This document shows, piece after piece, positions 27,144-38,186 of a DNA stretch of 64,000 nucleotides. The stretch is from Sheuella amnicola (GTDB taxonomy: Bacteria > Pseudomonadota > Gammaproteobacteria > Burkholderiales > Burkholderiaceae_B): NCBI RefSeq assembly GCF_010499255.1, contig NZ_JAAGRN010000003.1:248001-312000 (forward strand). Reading direction: 5' to 3'. Numbering within the stretch: position 1 is the stretch's first letter; the number at the start of each line of letters is the position of its first letter. A program made the translations under genes and the position numbers. The notes beneath the pieces were generated by a model. The model saw nothing but the letters and a program-made list of their open reading frames with translations. It did not search any database and was not told the DNA's origin.

Positions 27144-29309
27144 TCACCAACCTAAAACATCCTCTTTGATCGACCAGCGTCTGACCCTTTTATTCACATC
27201 CTTACCAAGCACCCAATGCGCATAGGCTCGATCAATCGCACCATTTGCCTGAACGATAGACAGCCAGTAGTTGATGTAGTTCGACAACCCCTCATTTAAG
27301 CGATGCGTTGCGATGCCGACAGGCAATCTGAGCAGCGTAGGCTGCGGAACAACCACCGAAAATCCGGGATTCAAAATCGACCAGGCTGAAGCGCTCGAAG
27401 CAAGCATGAACATTCCGTCAAGATCAGGGTATTTGTTATCGAAATAATCGCCAATTGATTTGATCTCCACGAATTCAACCTGCACACCTTTTAGACGGCC
27501 TTTGAATAATTGCGCGATTCCCATGTCATCTGTAGATAAACCGACTTTGAGATATCCTCGTTCACGAATTTGCGCAACAGATTTGAATTTGTATAGATCT
27601 TCATCCTTAACGACCAAGCCAATCACTGTATCGAAATATGATTTGGAATACCTTAAGTCTTCGAACGAATTCATATCGTAGGGCATGCTCATCATGACAT
27701 CTATACGGCCTTGGACAAGCGCCGAATTCACTTGACCTGAGCTCACCTGAACGAACTCTAGTGCACTGACGTTTAACGCTTTAGCCAGGTCATTTGCCAA
27801 CTCGACATCCATACCGACAAGTTGATTATTCGTATTTGTGAACGTAAATGGGAACCGATTTTCGATGTATCCGACACGAAGGGCGCCTCTGGCACGAATT
27901 TGTTCCAAAGTACTCACACCTGCGGAAGATTCAGGCGGCAACTCTTTGGTAACGATGACAGGCAAAGATTCTTTCAATGTCATTGAGCGTAATGACTCAT
28001 CCTTGGTGTAATCATCGCTCACCACAAAAGGAAGGATGGTTCGCAGAATAAAAAATGACGAAACACAGGCAAAGGCAATAATCGCCAAGCAACGCAATAA
28101 CCTACCCGGACTGAAATGCAAATGTCCCGTCATCGCCATGATGCCCAAAATATTAAAAGACAGAAGTGACATGGCGGATGTCATCGCACCAAAATTAGAC
28201 GTGACGACACCGGATGAAATGAAAATATTGAGATAGCTTTGTTTGACTCCCAACATATCAAATAAACCCGGCATCACAACTTGCGCACTGGCAAAGACGG
28301 AAAACAAGCCAACAATCAGCATTTCCGCATAATCTGACTGAAGAAAATACTCACCTCCTGACCAAGCCGCAAACGGCACGAATATCAACACCAAAAGCTT
28401 GCCGGGATTCGGAAATGTCAAAACCGTTGGAGACAGGGCCTGAACAGTGGATGTCGCATCCTGACAAAACATATCCTTCTGACGCATCAAATGATTCAGT
28501 TGCTCGCTCATGAGCGGCATGGCCATGAAAGGATTAGAAGTGAAAAATGCAAGCACAAGCCCGTCCTTACCGGATCGCATCAACTCGCGATAACTGACAG
28601 GTGTTATGTGGGTCACAATAATTGGCAACAGGATAAAAATCAGCAAACCTGCTAAAAAATAATATGAAACAAAATAAACCAGTAAATGCTGGAAATCTTC
28701 CGTGGATATCGTGCCTGCGGTGATAGCCGTGATTGCAAAAACACCGATTGGCGAAAACTTGATCACAAGCAACATCACTCTAAGCATTGCAGTGGCAAGA
28801 AGTTGTAGATTCTCGATCAATACGCTTTTGTTGGCGATTCCAATTAACGAAACTCCGATAGCAAGACTGAATATCACTACAGCGGGGATCACCGCATTGG
28901 TCATCGAACTAAACGGGTTGACGGGAATGAACATATTCAGAAGATCAAGTTTTTTGGGGGCCTCGATAAGTTCATAACTGAAAAACGATGCGTTTTGCAT
29001 CTTAGGAAATGTCAGCGGCAGAAAATAGAGCAACACTAACGTTAGGATCCAAAAAGAGATCATGAGTATCAATCCATAGCGTGTCAGCCGGATTGCACCC
29101 TGGACAGATAACTGTCCGATGCTAATCATCAGGGATAACATCAGATAAGGAACGACCATCATCTGAAACGAATTCAGATAAATATCTGAAATCGGTTTTA
29201 AATGTGCAGTGGATTCGCCAAAAAAGATTCCCGTTAATACGCCTGCAACCATTCCGAAGAGAATGCGTTGAGTCAGGCTCGTTTCCAGCAACCAATTTTT
29301 GAGTTTCAT
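27144..29309 (-). CDS. Dicarboxylate/amino acid:cation symporter fused to a periplasmic solute-binding domain
   Basis: 721 aa from the ATG at 29309 (MKLKNWLLETSLTQR). Residues 1 to about 430 are an SDF (GltP/DctA-like) transporter: MMVVPYLMLSLMISIGQL, NPFSSMTNAVIPAVVIFSLA, VLAFFTSNPFMAMPLM in place of the usual serine-rich hairpin, and SSGVVTSNFGAMTSAMSLLS. After the last membrane helix (FILRTILPFVV) a linker leads at about residue 465 into a bacterial SBP family 3 domain (LEQIRARGALRVGYIENRFP, later GMDVELANDLAKAL) that would lie in the periplasm. The two parts normally belong to different transporter classes. Substrate is likely an acidic amino acid or dicarboxylate. Confidence 0.88.
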   Translation of the reverse strand: MKLKNWLLETSLTQRILFGMVAGVLTGIFFGESTAHLKPISDIYLNSFQMMVVPYLMLSLMISIGQLSVQGAIRLTRYGLILMISFWILTLVLLYFLPLTFPKMQNASFFSYELIEAPKKLDLLNMFIPVNPFSSMTNAVIPAVVIFSLAIGVSLIGIANKSVLIENLQLLATAMLRVMLLVIKFSPIGVFAITAITAGTISTEDFQHLLVYFVSYYFLAGLLIFILLPIIVTHITPVSYRELMRSGKDGLVLAFFTSNPFMAMPLMSEQLNHLMRQKDMFCQDATSTVQALSPTVLTFPNPGKLLVLIFVPFAAWSGGEYFLQSDYAEMLIVGLFSVFASAQVVMPGLFDMLGVKQSYLNIFISSGVVTSNFGAMTSAMSLLSFNILGIMAMTGHLHFSPGRLLRCLAIIAFACVSSFFILRTILPFVVSDDYTKDESLRSMTLKESLPVIVTKELPPESSAGVSTLEQIRARGALRVGYIENRFPFTFTNTNNQLVGMDVELANDLAKALNVSALEFVQVSSGQVNSALVQGRIDVMMSMPYDMNSFEDLRYSKSYFDTVIGLVVKDEDLYKFKSVAQIRERGYLKVGLSTDDMGIAQLFKGRLKGVQVEFVEIKSIGDYFDNKYPDLDGMFMLASSASAWSILNPGFSVVVPQPTLLRLPVGIATHRLNEGLSNYINYWLSIVQANGAIDRAYAHWVLGKDVNKRVRRWSIKEDVLGW

Positions 29310-29396
29310 GTTTGTTATTAGTTCGATGAGCAATCTCGCCGACTAAGGCGATTGAGCGTTAAAATCCTGATTATTTGCAATTGATACCATAATTAC

Positions 29397-29573
29397 GTGA
29401 AAAACCACGTTGCAAAACCAATATTGATGATTATGCTTTGCGCAATATTAAGCGGATGCGGCGTTGCAGCGGCACCTTGTCGTGTTGCTTCAGCGGTTTT
29501 AAAAATGGTTCCGGTCGTGGGTCATGCCGCAGCGGTGCCAACTGACGGATGCGCGGCAGCGATCGATCCCTAG
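29397..29573 (+). CDS. Small lipoprotein, DUF6726-like
   Basis: 58 aa, GTG start at 29397. Signal-like MIMLCAILSGC with a lipobox Cys at residue 21, then GVAAAPCRVASAVLKMVPVV and GHAAAVPTDGCAAAIDP with two further Cys. This compact pattern (CR.ASA..K.VP..G...A.PTD.CA..ID) matches a small lipoprotein family common in Burkholderiales. It lies between two minus-strand genes. Function unknown. Confidence 0.7.
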   Translation: MKNHVAKPILMIMLCAILSGCGVAAAPCRVASAVLKMVPVVGHAAAVPTDGCAAAIDP

Positions 29574-29578
29574 CTGAT

Positions 29579-29992
29579 TCAGAACATGCCTAAATTCTTG
29601 GCGACAGTTTTCACCGGTTCACTTAATGGTCTGGAGCGGATTGCGCAACGAGTCAACTCTCTCGAAGCAGCATAGTACTGGTTGTAATCGGATATGAATA
29701 ACTCCTGAACCGTTTTTGCCCGCTGACTGGAACCACCCAGAAAGGTTGGCATAAAACCCATAGGCGAAGGCTGGAGTTGCTCCCAGCTTTCAGACACCTT
29801 GACTTGCATCTCATCTATTGCACTGTTGTAGCGACTTGCAACGAGATCACAAGGTGCCTTTGCATAAATATCGTCATCGTAGGATTTAAATATCGACGTG
29901 AACGAATCCATCGAAGGCAACGAAGGCATCGATGGCATGTAGGAACATCCGGTGATGAACAGCACGATCAATGGCAAAGCTTTTCGATTCAT
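29579..29992 (-). CDS. Putative lipoprotein
   Basis: 137 aa from the ATG at 29992: MNRKALPLIVLFITGCSYMP has a charged start, a hydrophobic run and a lipobox (ITGC). It is followed by a Met/Pro/Ser repeat (MPSMPSLPSM) and a mostly helical, polar body with two Cys. No family recognised. It ends 5 nt after the stop of the small convergent lipoprotein. Confidence 0.7.
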   Translation of the reverse strand: MNRKALPLIVLFITGCSYMPSMPSLPSMDSFTSIFKSYDDDIYAKAPCDLVASRYNSAIDEMQVKVSESWEQLQPSPMGFMPTFLGGSSQRAKTVQELFISDYNQYYAASRELTRCAIRSRPLSEPVKTVAKNLGMF

Positions 29993-30152
29993 ATTGTCCG
30001 ATACACAAATCAATCAAGAGGTGCTACCTTGCTGGAGTGTATCGAAATTCAATCAATCAGATGTCGTACGCCGCGAGGCGTAAAACCCTCTAAAATCAGT
30101 ATGCGGGAATAGATTTTCCACACCCGACTGACGCCATTTATCGAGTGCACCA

Positions 30153-30914
30153 ATGTCCACCCATCAAGCAGTACAAAACGAAACTTGCAAAGATATTCAG
30201 CTAAACGGGTTTGCGAAACTTTCGACAAATAAATTAGCTGGTCTGATAGGAATCAATCCTGCTTCTTTCATCGATAAATGGAAGAAACTACACACCTCCT
30301 GGAACAATCTTTGCAAAGATAATCATCTAAAAGACGGGGGCATGTATCGATTGCGTCGTCACAGCTGTTTCATTCAAAATCTGAATGAAAGCGCACTGAC
30401 GCTCACAGCGCATCGCGCTCATTGGCAGCCGACCGAATTCAACGCTTTGCATGGTGGATATGACAGGATGTTCGAACCAATCGAGCAAGATATTACGCAT
30501 GATCAATCATTTCTTGATTTGATCACCGAGCTCGGAAAATGCTTTGCCACAATTCATCCAACCGAAAAATGGTTCATCGAAGCGCATCAGTTTCGCATCA
30601 ACACGAACGGAGGGATCGGACGCCCCACGCCAGAGGGAGCCCATCGGGATGGTGTTGATTATGTTGTTGTGATGATGCTCGGGCGCCACCACGTCAAAGG
30701 AGGTGAAACGCGCGTCTTTAGAGCCGATGGACCAACCGGGGTCAGATTCGTGATGGACGAACCCTTTTCTGCAATCTTGCTCGACGACGAAAAGGTCATT
30801 CACGAAACAACCCCCATCCAACCGGAGTCGGAACACTTTACCGATTGCTATCGGGATACGCTTGTACTGACATTCAGGGCTGGGGGGTTTCAATCACCAC
30901 AAAACAACATGTAA
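30153..30914 (+). CDS. 2-oxoglutarate/Fe(II) dioxygenase family protein (2OG-Fe_Oxy_2)
   Basis: 253 aa. Family members such as the Bacillus L-isoleucine dioxygenase hydroxylate free amino acids. The iron triad is visible: His and Asp in EGAHRDGVDYV, and the distal His in KVIHETTPI; an Arg for 2-oxoglutarate is likely in YRDTLVLTFR. The central QFRINTNGGIGRPTPEG is typical. It stands alone between divergent and convergent neighbours; substrate is not known. Confidence 0.85.
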   Translation: MSTHQAVQNETCKDIQLNGFAKLSTNKLAGLIGINPASFIDKWKKLHTSWNNLCKDNHLKDGGMYRLRRHSCFIQNLNESALTLTAHRAHWQPTEFNALHGGYDRMFEPIEQDITHDQSFLDLITELGKCFATIHPTEKWFIEAHQFRINTNGGIGRPTPEGAHRDGVDYVVVMMLGRHHVKGGETRVFRADGPTGVRFVMDEPFSAILLDDEKVIHETTPIQPESEHFTDCYRDTLVLTFRAGGFQSPQNNM

Positions 30915-30921
30915 ATCGGGC

Positions 30922-31554
30922 TCAACAATTCGCGAGTGGATTGGGGGTCGGCTCGGCAATCTTATTGAGCAAATTCCGATCTGTATGATGAAAAAGTTCA
31001 TCCTGTCCTATAATTTTCAACACCGTGTCTTCTTCATAGCCCCAGGTTCCGTCGTCATTGATTCGGACGATGATTTTAAATTCGACCGTCTTAAACGCAT
31101 GATCAAGAAACGGCGCTGAACGGATGCCAAAATGTGGGTCCACATGCGTTGCGGTCAACTCGAACTCTTTTGCGTCCGCATGAGCTTTTCCTGAAGCCAT
31201 TACGACCATGCCGCGTGGAATCGTTAGCGTATGGATGACTGTTTCAGTCGCCGGCTCCCACAACCAATACCCGACCTGATCATGATAAGTTTTGATCTGA
31301 TCCGGTTTGGTGATGTGGGTGTGATACCGCAAACCATACAACAGCTGTGGACCATTAGTCTGAGGATCGATCGGCTGCAATTCAATGCGCTCGACAAAAG
31401 CTTGCTTCTTGGGCCCTTCTGCCTTGGGCTTAACATCAAGTCCCCTTTGTCCTTGCCAGATCCCGGCCATTGCCCGCAAAGGCCCAAGATTACGAAGCGT
31501 ATCCATATCGATGTTTACGGGTTCGGTATATATATCCTTGGCAAATTCAGACAT
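30922..31554 (-). CDS. Haem-binding beta-barrel (nitrobindin/FABP-like) protein
   Basis: 210 aa from the ATG at 31554 (MSEFAKDIYTEPV), preceded by AAAGGA; the longer frame is not needed. Marks of the DUF1794/nitrobindin barrel are LRAMAGIWQGQRGLDV (the GxWxGxG turn), GLRYHTHITKPD, VGYWLWEPATETVIHTLTIP and the C-terminal FHHTDRNLLNKI. Such barrels bind haem or hydrophobic ligands. It converges on the dioxygenase gene, 7 bp apart. Confidence 0.82.
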   Translation of the reverse strand: MSEFAKDIYTEPVNIDMDTLRNLGPLRAMAGIWQGQRGLDVKPKAEGPKKQAFVERIELQPIDPQTNGPQLLYGLRYHTHITKPDQIKTYHDQVGYWLWEPATETVIHTLTIPRGMVVMASGKAHADAKEFELTATHVDPHFGIRSAPFLDHAFKTVEFKIIVRINDDGTWGYEEDTVLKIIGQDELFHHTDRNLLNKIAEPTPNPLANC

Positions 31555-31687
31555 GATGCATCCTTTAAAACAAACAAAAACATTCAATTAAGTCTAAAAC
31601 AAACTTCATGAACACGCCAAATCTGCATCACTCGTCACATCTAAAGTGCTAAAGTGAACTTATGGTAGATCGAATTCCGGTTAACCA

Positions 31688-33193
31688 ATGTCATCGGCCA
31701 GATACGGATCAGTGTCATCGACAATGATAGGAAAAACAAACAGCAATTTTTGGCACATCGCCAACGTGGCATGTCTCGCTGCATTGGCGGGTTGTTCATT
31801 TAACCCGGACTATCACCGCCCTGCCCTTCCTGTAGCTAACTCCTATACAGCTGAAACGGCAGAACACGCAACGGATCGGATCGGTGCAATGTCTGAATAT
31901 GCGGACTGGCAAGATTTTTTTATCGATCCTGAACTTCAGGCGTTAATCCGGCAAGGATTGAAAAGCAATCGCGATTTACGCTCAACGGCGTTCCGAGTAA
32001 AAGAAGCGCAAGCTGCTTATGGAATAAAAAATGCGGATTTATTTCCCTCTTTATCCGGATCGGCCGCCGCAGCCAGACTTGGATTGCCTGCCGAAATCAC
32101 TCCCATTGCTAACGGCAAACCCGTCAGTCAATACATTGCGGGTTTCAATACGTCTTGGGAAATAGATTTTTGGGGGAGAGTGCAGAGTCTAAGTGATTCT
32201 GCGCTCAACGAATATCTGGCAACGCAATCCGCTGAACTTGCCGCCAGAAACATACTGATTATCCAGATCGCCGACACATATCTGAACCTACTGGACTTGA
32301 ACGAAAGACTTGCGATTGCCCGGCAATCCGTCTTATCAAGACAAAAATCCTACGACATGCTCAAAAAGCGTTACGAAATAGGATCCGGCAATAAACTTGA
32401 TCTGGTTCAATCCGAAACACTTCTCACTCAGGCTCAGACTTTGGTGACACAGCTTGGGCTAAATAGATCCATGCAGATCAATCTAATGACACTGCTCATC
32501 GGTGACGGGTCAACCTATGCGCCAACAACGTCCGGACTGAAAGACAACGTGATGGCAACCAACCTTGGAATCGGACAGCCCTCGGATTTATTGCTTAGAC
32601 GACCCGACATCGTTGCAGCCGAGTTTCGACTTAAAGCGGCCAACGCAAATATTGGCGCAGCCAGAGCCGCGTTTTTCCCGAGAATCACCTTGAATGCCGC
32701 TTATGGTGGAATCAGCACGGAGCTCAACGGACTATTCAGCTCCAACAATCGCGCCTGGATGTTTGCGCCAAATATTTCTGTTCCGATTTTCGAAGGTGGT
32801 CGCCTGTCATCCAATCTCGACCTGTCCGAGGCAAGGAAAGACATTGCCATAGCCAATTATGAAAAGACAATCCAAGTCGCGTTCAAGGAAGTATCCGACA
32901 ACCTTAACGCAACACAAGCATTGGATAGGCAGATCGATATTCAACTAAGGGCGGTCGCTGCGCAAAAGGAAAGATTGCGACTTGCCTCCATGCGCTATGA
33001 CAATGGGTCATCCTCTTATTTTGAAGTCCTCGATGCAGAGCGGGATTTACTCTCTGTTCAGCAACAATATGTCCAGCTCAAGCGAGCCTTATTCTCTACG
33101 CGGGCAAATCTATTCAATACGTTGGGTGGGGCCTCAAATACCGAGACCAAGTCGACCTCAGTCCCCAACGAACAGATCATGCGGAGCAACTGA
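31688..33193 (+). CDS. Efflux outer-membrane channel, NodT/OprM family lipoprotein
   Basis: 501 aa. Trimeric TolC-like channel that opens the outer membrane for the downstream pump. Lipobox LAALAGCSFNPDYHRPALPV; the conserved SEYADWQDFFIDPELQALI, NTSWEIDFWGRVQSLSDSAL, PSDLLLRRPDIVAAEFRLKA and ANANIGAARAAFFPRI blocks are all there. The ATG at 31688 gives a long signal; the in-frame ATG at 31724 would give a better sized one. It overlaps the HlyD gene by one base (TGATG). Confidence 0.92.
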   Translation: MSSARYGSVSSTMIGKTNSNFWHIANVACLAALAGCSFNPDYHRPALPVANSYTAETAEHATDRIGAMSEYADWQDFFIDPELQALIRQGLKSNRDLRSTAFRVKEAQAAYGIKNADLFPSLSGSAAAARLGLPAEITPIANGKPVSQYIAGFNTSWEIDFWGRVQSLSDSALNEYLATQSAELAARNILIIQIADTYLNLLDLNERLAIARQSVLSRQKSYDMLKKRYEIGSGNKLDLVQSETLLTQAQTLVTQLGLNRSMQINLMTLLIGDGSTYAPTTSGLKDNVMATNLGIGQPSDLLLRRPDIVAAEFRLKAANANIGAARAAFFPRITLNAAYGGISTELNGLFSSNNRAWMFAPNISVPIFEGGRLSSNLDLSEARKDIAIANYEKTIQVAFKEVSDNLNATQALDRQIDIQLRAVAAQKERLRLASMRYDNGSSSYFEVLDAERDLLSVQQQYVQLKRALFSTRANLFNTLGGASNTETKSTSVPNEQIMRSN

Positions 33194-34260
33194 TGAACCC
33201 TCCTGAATTTAAAAAACATCTACCTTGGATCATCGTCGGCATACTAGTTGTCATTGGATTATTGCTTTGGAAACAAATGCAAAACAATGGTCTAAGTTCT
33301 AACTTCGTAAGCGGCAACGGTCGCATTGAAGCCACCGAAATCGACATCGCCACAAAAGCGCCGGGAAGAATCGATAAAGTTTTAGTCAAAGAAGGCGAGT
33401 ACGTTCAAGTCGATCAGCCTTTGGTTCAGATGCAGCTCGATATTGTTCAAGCACAACGCGATGAGGCAATCGCACGCGAGCAACAAGCCAAGCATGCTGT
33501 TGTCAGCGCTCAGGCTCAGTATGCGGCACGACTCAGTGAACAGACCGCGGCTCAAGCTGTGGTTGTCATGCGTGAAAGCGAATTGCAAGCGGCGCGCAGA
33601 AGGTTCACAAGGACTTCGGTCTTAGCAAGGGAAGGCGCGTCATCGAAACAAGAGCTCGACGACGATTTGGCTCGCGTGCAAAGTCTGGAGGCCACAATAA
33701 GCGCTGCCAAAGCGCAGGTCGAAGCTGCTCGTGCTGCAGCGCTCGCAGCCGAAGCGCAAATAACCGGCGCGCAAGCTCTGGTGACGGCATCACAAGCCAC
33801 AACGAAAAGAATCGAAACAGATCTCAGGGACAGCTTGTTGAAAGCACCTCGCTCCGGTCGAGTCCAGTTCGTGATTGCACACGAAGGCGAAGTACTCGGA
33901 ACCGGTGGAAAAGTCTTAAATCTAATCGATCTGCAAGACGCGCATATGTCATTCTTTTTGCCTGAAATGATTGCCGGAAAAGTGCAACTTGGAGCACAGG
34001 TCAGAATCATGCTTGATTCCGCACCCGGTAAACCGATACCCGCCAAAGTGACCTTCATTTCAAACACGGCTCAATTTACGCCGAAAACAGTGGAAACCGC
34101 GAGTGAACGTCAAAAACTGATGTTTCGCGTAAAAGCCAAGATCGACCAGACATTCATTGAAAAAAATATCGACATCATTAAATCGGGCATGCCCGGCGTG
34201 GCTTGGCTGTCGCTGAATTCAAACGGCGCCTGGCCGAACTTCCTCGAGATTAAGGATTAG
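33193..34260 (+). CDS. HlyD-family periplasmic adaptor subunit (YhiI-like)
   Basis: 355 aa. N-terminal anchor ([20 protein letters not shown]), biotinyl-lipoyl halves ([18 protein letters not shown] and [20 protein letters not shown]) separated by an Ala/Gln-rich coiled-coil hairpin (about residues 90-200), and a C-terminal beta-barrel. It bridges the inner-membrane ABC pump and the outer-membrane channel. Order channel-adaptor-RbbA-YhhJ with minimal gaps indicates one operon. Confidence 0.92.
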   Translation: MNPPEFKKHLPWIIVGILVVIGLLLWKQMQNNGLSSNFVSGNGRIEATEIDIATKAPGRIDKVLVKEGEYVQVDQPLVQMQLDIVQAQRDEAIAREQQAKHAVVSAQAQYAARLSEQTAAQAVVVMRESELQAARRRFTRTSVLAREGASSKQELDDDLARVQSLEATISAAKAQVEAARAAALAAEAQITGAQALVTASQATTKRIETDLRDSLLKAPRSGRVQFVIAHEGEVLGTGGKVLNLIDLQDAHMSFFLPEMIAGKVQLGAQVRIMLDSAPGKPIPAKVTFISNTAQFTPKTVETASERQKLMFRVKAKIDQTFIEKNIDIIKSGMPGVAWLSLNSNGAWPNFLEIKD

Positions 34261-34265
34261 TTTTC

Positions 34266-37040
34266 ATGTCGACGGATCTTGAATTCGTTGCCGTTCTTTG
34301 CGCAGTATCGCTACGATTCGGAAAAAAAATCGCTTTGGATCGCATTGACCTGAAGATTCCTGCCGGAAAAATGATTGGCCTCATCGGACCGGATGGCGTA
34401 GGCAAATCCAGCTTGATGTCATTGATCGCCGGCTCCAGGAAAATCCAGACCGGCGCCATCGAAGTGCTAGGCGGCGATATGGCGAACGAATCGCACAGGG
34501 ATCTTGTGTGCCCTCACATAGCATATATGCCTCAGGGACTTGGTAAAAATCTTTACCCCACACTATCCATCGAGGAGAATCTGGAATTTTTCGGTCATTT
34601 GTTCGGTCTGGATGACGCCGAATGCAGGAAGCGGATTGATGAGCTGACCAAAGCCACGGATTTGTACGCTTTTCTCTCAAGACCGGCCGGAAAACTCTCA
34701 GGCGGGATGAAGCAAAAGCTCGGATTGTGTTGCGCACTGATTCATGATCCAAAACTCTTGATTCTGGACGAACCAACCACAGGTGTCGATCCCTTTGCGC
34801 GAAGTCAGTTTTGGGAACTGATCGATCGAATCAGACAGCAACAACCCGGCATGAGCATTCTGGTCGCCACAGCTTACATGGATGAGGCGGCCAAATTCGA
34901 CTGGCTCGTCGCGATGGACAATGGCAAGCTCATCGCCCAAGGCACGCCAACGGACTTGCTTTTAAGAACCCATCAGTCTTCCCTTGAAGCCGCCTATATT
35001 GCCCTGCTACCCGAGGAAAGAAAAAAAGGTCACCGTGCAATCGATATTCAGCCACTTGGCGATAGCATTGACACTGACATAGCGATAGAAGCACAAGATC
35101 TGACTTTACGTTTTGGCGATTTCACGGCAGTGGATCACGTCAATTTTCGGATTCGCAAGGGTGAAATTTTCGGCTTCATCGGTTCGAATGGTTGCGGCAA
35201 ATCAACCACGATGAAAATGCTCACGGGTTTGCTCCATCCTTCCGAGGGCAAAGCCTGGCTATTCGGCAATCCGGTGGACTCACGCGATATCGAAACCCGT
35301 AGACGCGTCGGATATATGTCGCAGGCATTTTCCCTTTACAGCGAGCTGACGGTCAGGCAAAACCTGGTGTTGCATGCCCGAATCTTCGGCATACCCGAAC
35401 CCGACATCCCGGGCAGAGTGAAAGAGATGTCAACGCGCTTCGAGCTGGACGGATACCTGGACACCCTGCCCGACACATTGCCCCTTGGAATACGCCAACG
35501 ATTATCGTTGGCAGTCGCGATGGTTCACAAGCCTGAAATGCTTATTCTTGATGAACCGACCTCTGGAGTGGATCCAGTGGCCAGAGATGCTTTCTGGCAA
35601 CTCATGATCGATCTGGCCCGAAAGGATCGCGTCACCATTTTCATCTCGACTCATTTCATGAGCGAAGCGCAAAGGTGCGATCGAATGTCACTGATGCATG
35701 CCGGTCAGGTATTGGTGACCGATACACCCGATAAGATCATTGAACAAAGCGGTCACGCCACCCTTGAATTAGCGTTTATCCACTTTATCAAGCGAGCAAT
35801 GGACACGCATGATAAGAACAGCGTTGACATCGAACCCATACAAGCCATTCGGGATGAAAAAACCATCTCCTCAGACGATTCTCTTGCGAAGTCGGTAAAT
35901 ATTTTTTCCGGATTCAGCCTGACTCGATTATTTAGCTATTCGCGCAGGGAGACGCTCGAATTATTGCGCGATCCCATGCGATCCGCGCTTGCACTAATCG
36001 GCAGCTTGCTGCTTCTTCTGATTATGAGTTTCGGCATCAACATGGATGTGGAAAATCTGACTTACGCCATTTTGGATCGCGACCAAACTTCGCTCAGTCA
36101 CAATTATGCGAATCATCTGAGCGGGTCGCGATACTTTATCGAAAAACCCCCTATCCTTAACTACGAAGACCTCGATGCCAGAATGAGGAAGGGCGAGATT
36201 TCGCTTGCAATAGAGATCCCGGTTGGATTCTCGCGCGACATCAGCCGGGGAAACAAGGTTCAGATCGGAGCCTGGATCGATGGAGCCATGCCTCAACGTG
36301 CCGAGACAATCCTTGGCTATGTGGATGGAATGCATCACAATTGGCTCATCGATTATGCAAAATCCAAGTCCGGAAAAGTGACCAATCAAGGTCCCGTAGA
36401 CATCGAAATGCGGTTTCGCTACAACCCTGACGTTAAGACATTGCCCGCAATGGTTCCCGGTGTCATGACCTTGCTCATGCTCATGATCCCCGCCATGCTT
36501 GCCGCCTTGTCCGTCGTGCGCGAAAAAGAGCTTGGCTCCATCGTCAATCTATATGTGACGCCCGTATCCAGAACCGAGTTCCTGATAGGCAAACAATTGC
36601 CGTATATCGCGATCGGTATGCTGAATTTCTTGCTGATGGTATTTGTTGCCGTGGTCTTCTTCCGTATCCCCCTCAAAGGAAGCTTTCTCACCCTGGCTGT
36701 CGGCTCATTGATCTTCATTAGCTTTTCAACAAGTTTTGGCATGCTTGCATCAACGTTCACTCGTAGTCAAATCGCGGCTATTTTCATTACCATGGTCTTT
36801 ACCATTCTTCCCGCAGTGCAATTCGCGGGACTCATCAATCCGGTATCGGCCCTGGAGGGGATTGGTCGCGCGATCGGTGAAATCTTCCCGGCCAGCTATA
36901 TGCTTGTTATCAGCCGGGGCACATTCAACAAAGCCTTGAATTTTCAAGATCTGCATACTTCGTTTCTATTTATCGGATTGTCCGTGCCGGTGGTTACGAC
37001 GCTAGCGATACTGTTGCTTAAAAAACAGGAGCGCGGGTGA
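34266..37040 (+). CDS. ABC efflux protein with two ATPase domains fused to a permease (RbbA/YhiH type)
   Basis: 924 aa. First nucleotide-binding domain: Walker [10 protein letters not shown] at about residue 41, signature [11 protein letters not shown], Walker [14 protein letters not shown]. Second: Walker [11 protein letters not shown] at about residue 307, degenerate signature [11 protein letters not shown], Walker [14 protein letters not shown]. From about residue 555 an ABC-2 permease half ([40 protein letters not shown]). E. coli RbbA has the same three-part layout. It overlaps the next gene by 4 bp (GTGA). Confidence 0.93.
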   Translation: MSTDLEFVAVLCAVSLRFGKKIALDRIDLKIPAGKMIGLIGPDGVGKSSLMSLIAGSRKIQTGAIEVLGGDMANESHRDLVCPHIAYMPQGLGKNLYPTLSIEENLEFFGHLFGLDDAECRKRIDELTKATDLYAFLSRPAGKLSGGMKQKLGLCCALIHDPKLLILDEPTTGVDPFARSQFWELIDRIRQQQPGMSILVATAYMDEAAKFDWLVAMDNGKLIAQGTPTDLLLRTHQSSLEAAYIALLPEERKKGHRAIDIQPLGDSIDTDIAIEAQDLTLRFGDFTAVDHVNFRIRKGEIFGFIGSNGCGKSTTMKMLTGLLHPSEGKAWLFGNPVDSRDIETRRRVGYMSQAFSLYSELTVRQNLVLHARIFGIPEPDIPGRVKEMSTRFELDGYLDTLPDTLPLGIRQRLSLAVAMVHKPEMLILDEPTSGVDPVARDAFWQLMIDLARKDRVTIFISTHFMSEAQRCDRMSLMHAGQVLVTDTPDKIIEQSGHATLELAFIHFIKRAMDTHDKNSVDIEPIQAIRDEKTISSDDSLAKSVNIFSGFSLTRLFSYSRRETLELLRDPMRSALALIGSLLLLLIMSFGINMDVENLTYAILDRDQTSLSHNYANHLSGSRYFIEKPPILNYEDLDARMRKGEISLAIEIPVGFSRDISRGNKVQIGAWIDGAMPQRAETILGYVDGMHHNWLIDYAKSKSGKVTNQGPVDIEMRFRYNPDVKTLPAMVPGVMTLLMLMIPAMLAALSVVREKELGSIVNLYVTPVSRTEFLIGKQLPYIAIGMLNFLLMVFVAVVFFRIPLKGSFLTLAVGSLIFISFSTSFGMLASTFTRSQIAAIFITMVFTILPAVQFAGLINPVSALEGIGRAIGEIFPASYMLVISRGTFNKALNFQDLHTSFLFIGLSVPVVTTLAILLLKKQERG

Positions 37041-38164
37041 AACAAAGACTCTCCAACATTTATCGCCTGGGTATCAAGGAGCTGTGGAGCCTAATGCGCG
37101 ACCCTGCGATGCTCATCCTGATCTTTTATAGCTTTACGGTAGCGATCTATTCGGCTGCCACTGTCATGCCCGAAACATTGAATAAAGTACCCATTGCGAT
37201 CATCGATGAAGACAACTCTCAGTTGTCTAATCGGATCATCTCCGGGTTTTATCCTCCCCAGTTCATCACTTATCTCGCATCATCCCCTAAGGAGGTCGAT
37301 CACGGAATGGATGCGGGTCGCTTTACATTTTCTTTGACGATTCCCGTCGGTTTTCAACGCGACGTTCTTTCCGGAAAATCTCCAGCCATACAACTGAACG
37401 TCGATGCAACCCGCATGAGTCAAGCATTTTCAGGAAGCGGTCATGTACAGAAAATCGTCATGACGGAAGTGACCGAGTTTGTGATGAGGCATCGAACAAT
37501 TGCTTCGATACCGATCGAACTGAATCCAAGGATACGATTCAATTCTTCGCTAAATCAGTCATGGTTTGGTTCGATCATGGAAATCATCAACCAGATCACC
37601 ATGCTCTCGATCATTCTGTCCGGCGCAGCGCTGATTCGCGAACGCGAACACGGCACGATAGAACACTTATTGGTCATGCCGCTTAAACCGCATGAAATCA
37701 TGCTGGCTAAGGTCTGGTCAACCGGGATTATCGTGCTGATCGTCACTGCTCTTTCACTTACATTGATTGTCCGTGGACTACTTCATGTACCCATTGAAGG
37801 CTCGATCCCACTCTTTTTATTTTGTGTTGCCTTACATCTATTCGCCACGACGTCCATGGGAATTTTTATGGCAACCATCAGTCGCAGCATGCCGCAGTTC
37901 GGACTCCTGCTCATCATGACTTTATTACCGCTCGAAATGCTTTCCGGAGGAATGACTCCTCGGGAAAGCATGCCTGACTTCGCTCAATTTCTGATGCTAG
38001 CGGCACCGACCACGCACTTTACTGCAGCATCCCAAGCGATACTCTACCGTGGAGCTGGTTTCGATATTGTCTGGCCTCAAATGCTGGCGATTTTTATAAT
38101 CGGTAGTGCTTTTTTTCTACTGGCCTTGGGCAGGTTTCGCAAAACACTTAGTCAAATGGCTTAA
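37037..38164 (+). CDS. ABC-2 type permease (YhhJ-like)
   Basis: 375 aa; partner permease of the RbbA-type pump. N-terminal helix after [20 protein letters not shown], a periplasmic domain (residues about 50-180) and a C-terminal bundle containing [20 protein letters not shown], the ABC-2 family signature. GTG start overlapping the stop of the upstream gene. Last gene of the efflux operon; it converges on the sulfur-transporter genes. Confidence 0.92.
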   Translation: MKQRLSNIYRLGIKELWSLMRDPAMLILIFYSFTVAIYSAATVMPETLNKVPIAIIDEDNSQLSNRIISGFYPPQFITYLASSPKEVDHGMDAGRFTFSLTIPVGFQRDVLSGKSPAIQLNVDATRMSQAFSGSGHVQKIVMTEVTEFVMRHRTIASIPIELNPRIRFNSSLNQSWFGSIMEIINQITMLSIILSGAALIREREHGTIEHLLVMPLKPHEIMLAKVWSTGIIVLIVTALSLTLIVRGLLHVPIEGSIPLFLFCVALHLFATTSMGIFMATISRSMPQFGLLLIMTLLPLEMLSGGMTPRESMPDFAQFLMLAAPTTHFTAASQAILYRGAGFDIVWPQMLAIFIIGSAFFLLALGRFRKTLSQMA

Positions 38165-38186
38165 GCGTCCTGCGCTTACCTACGGC

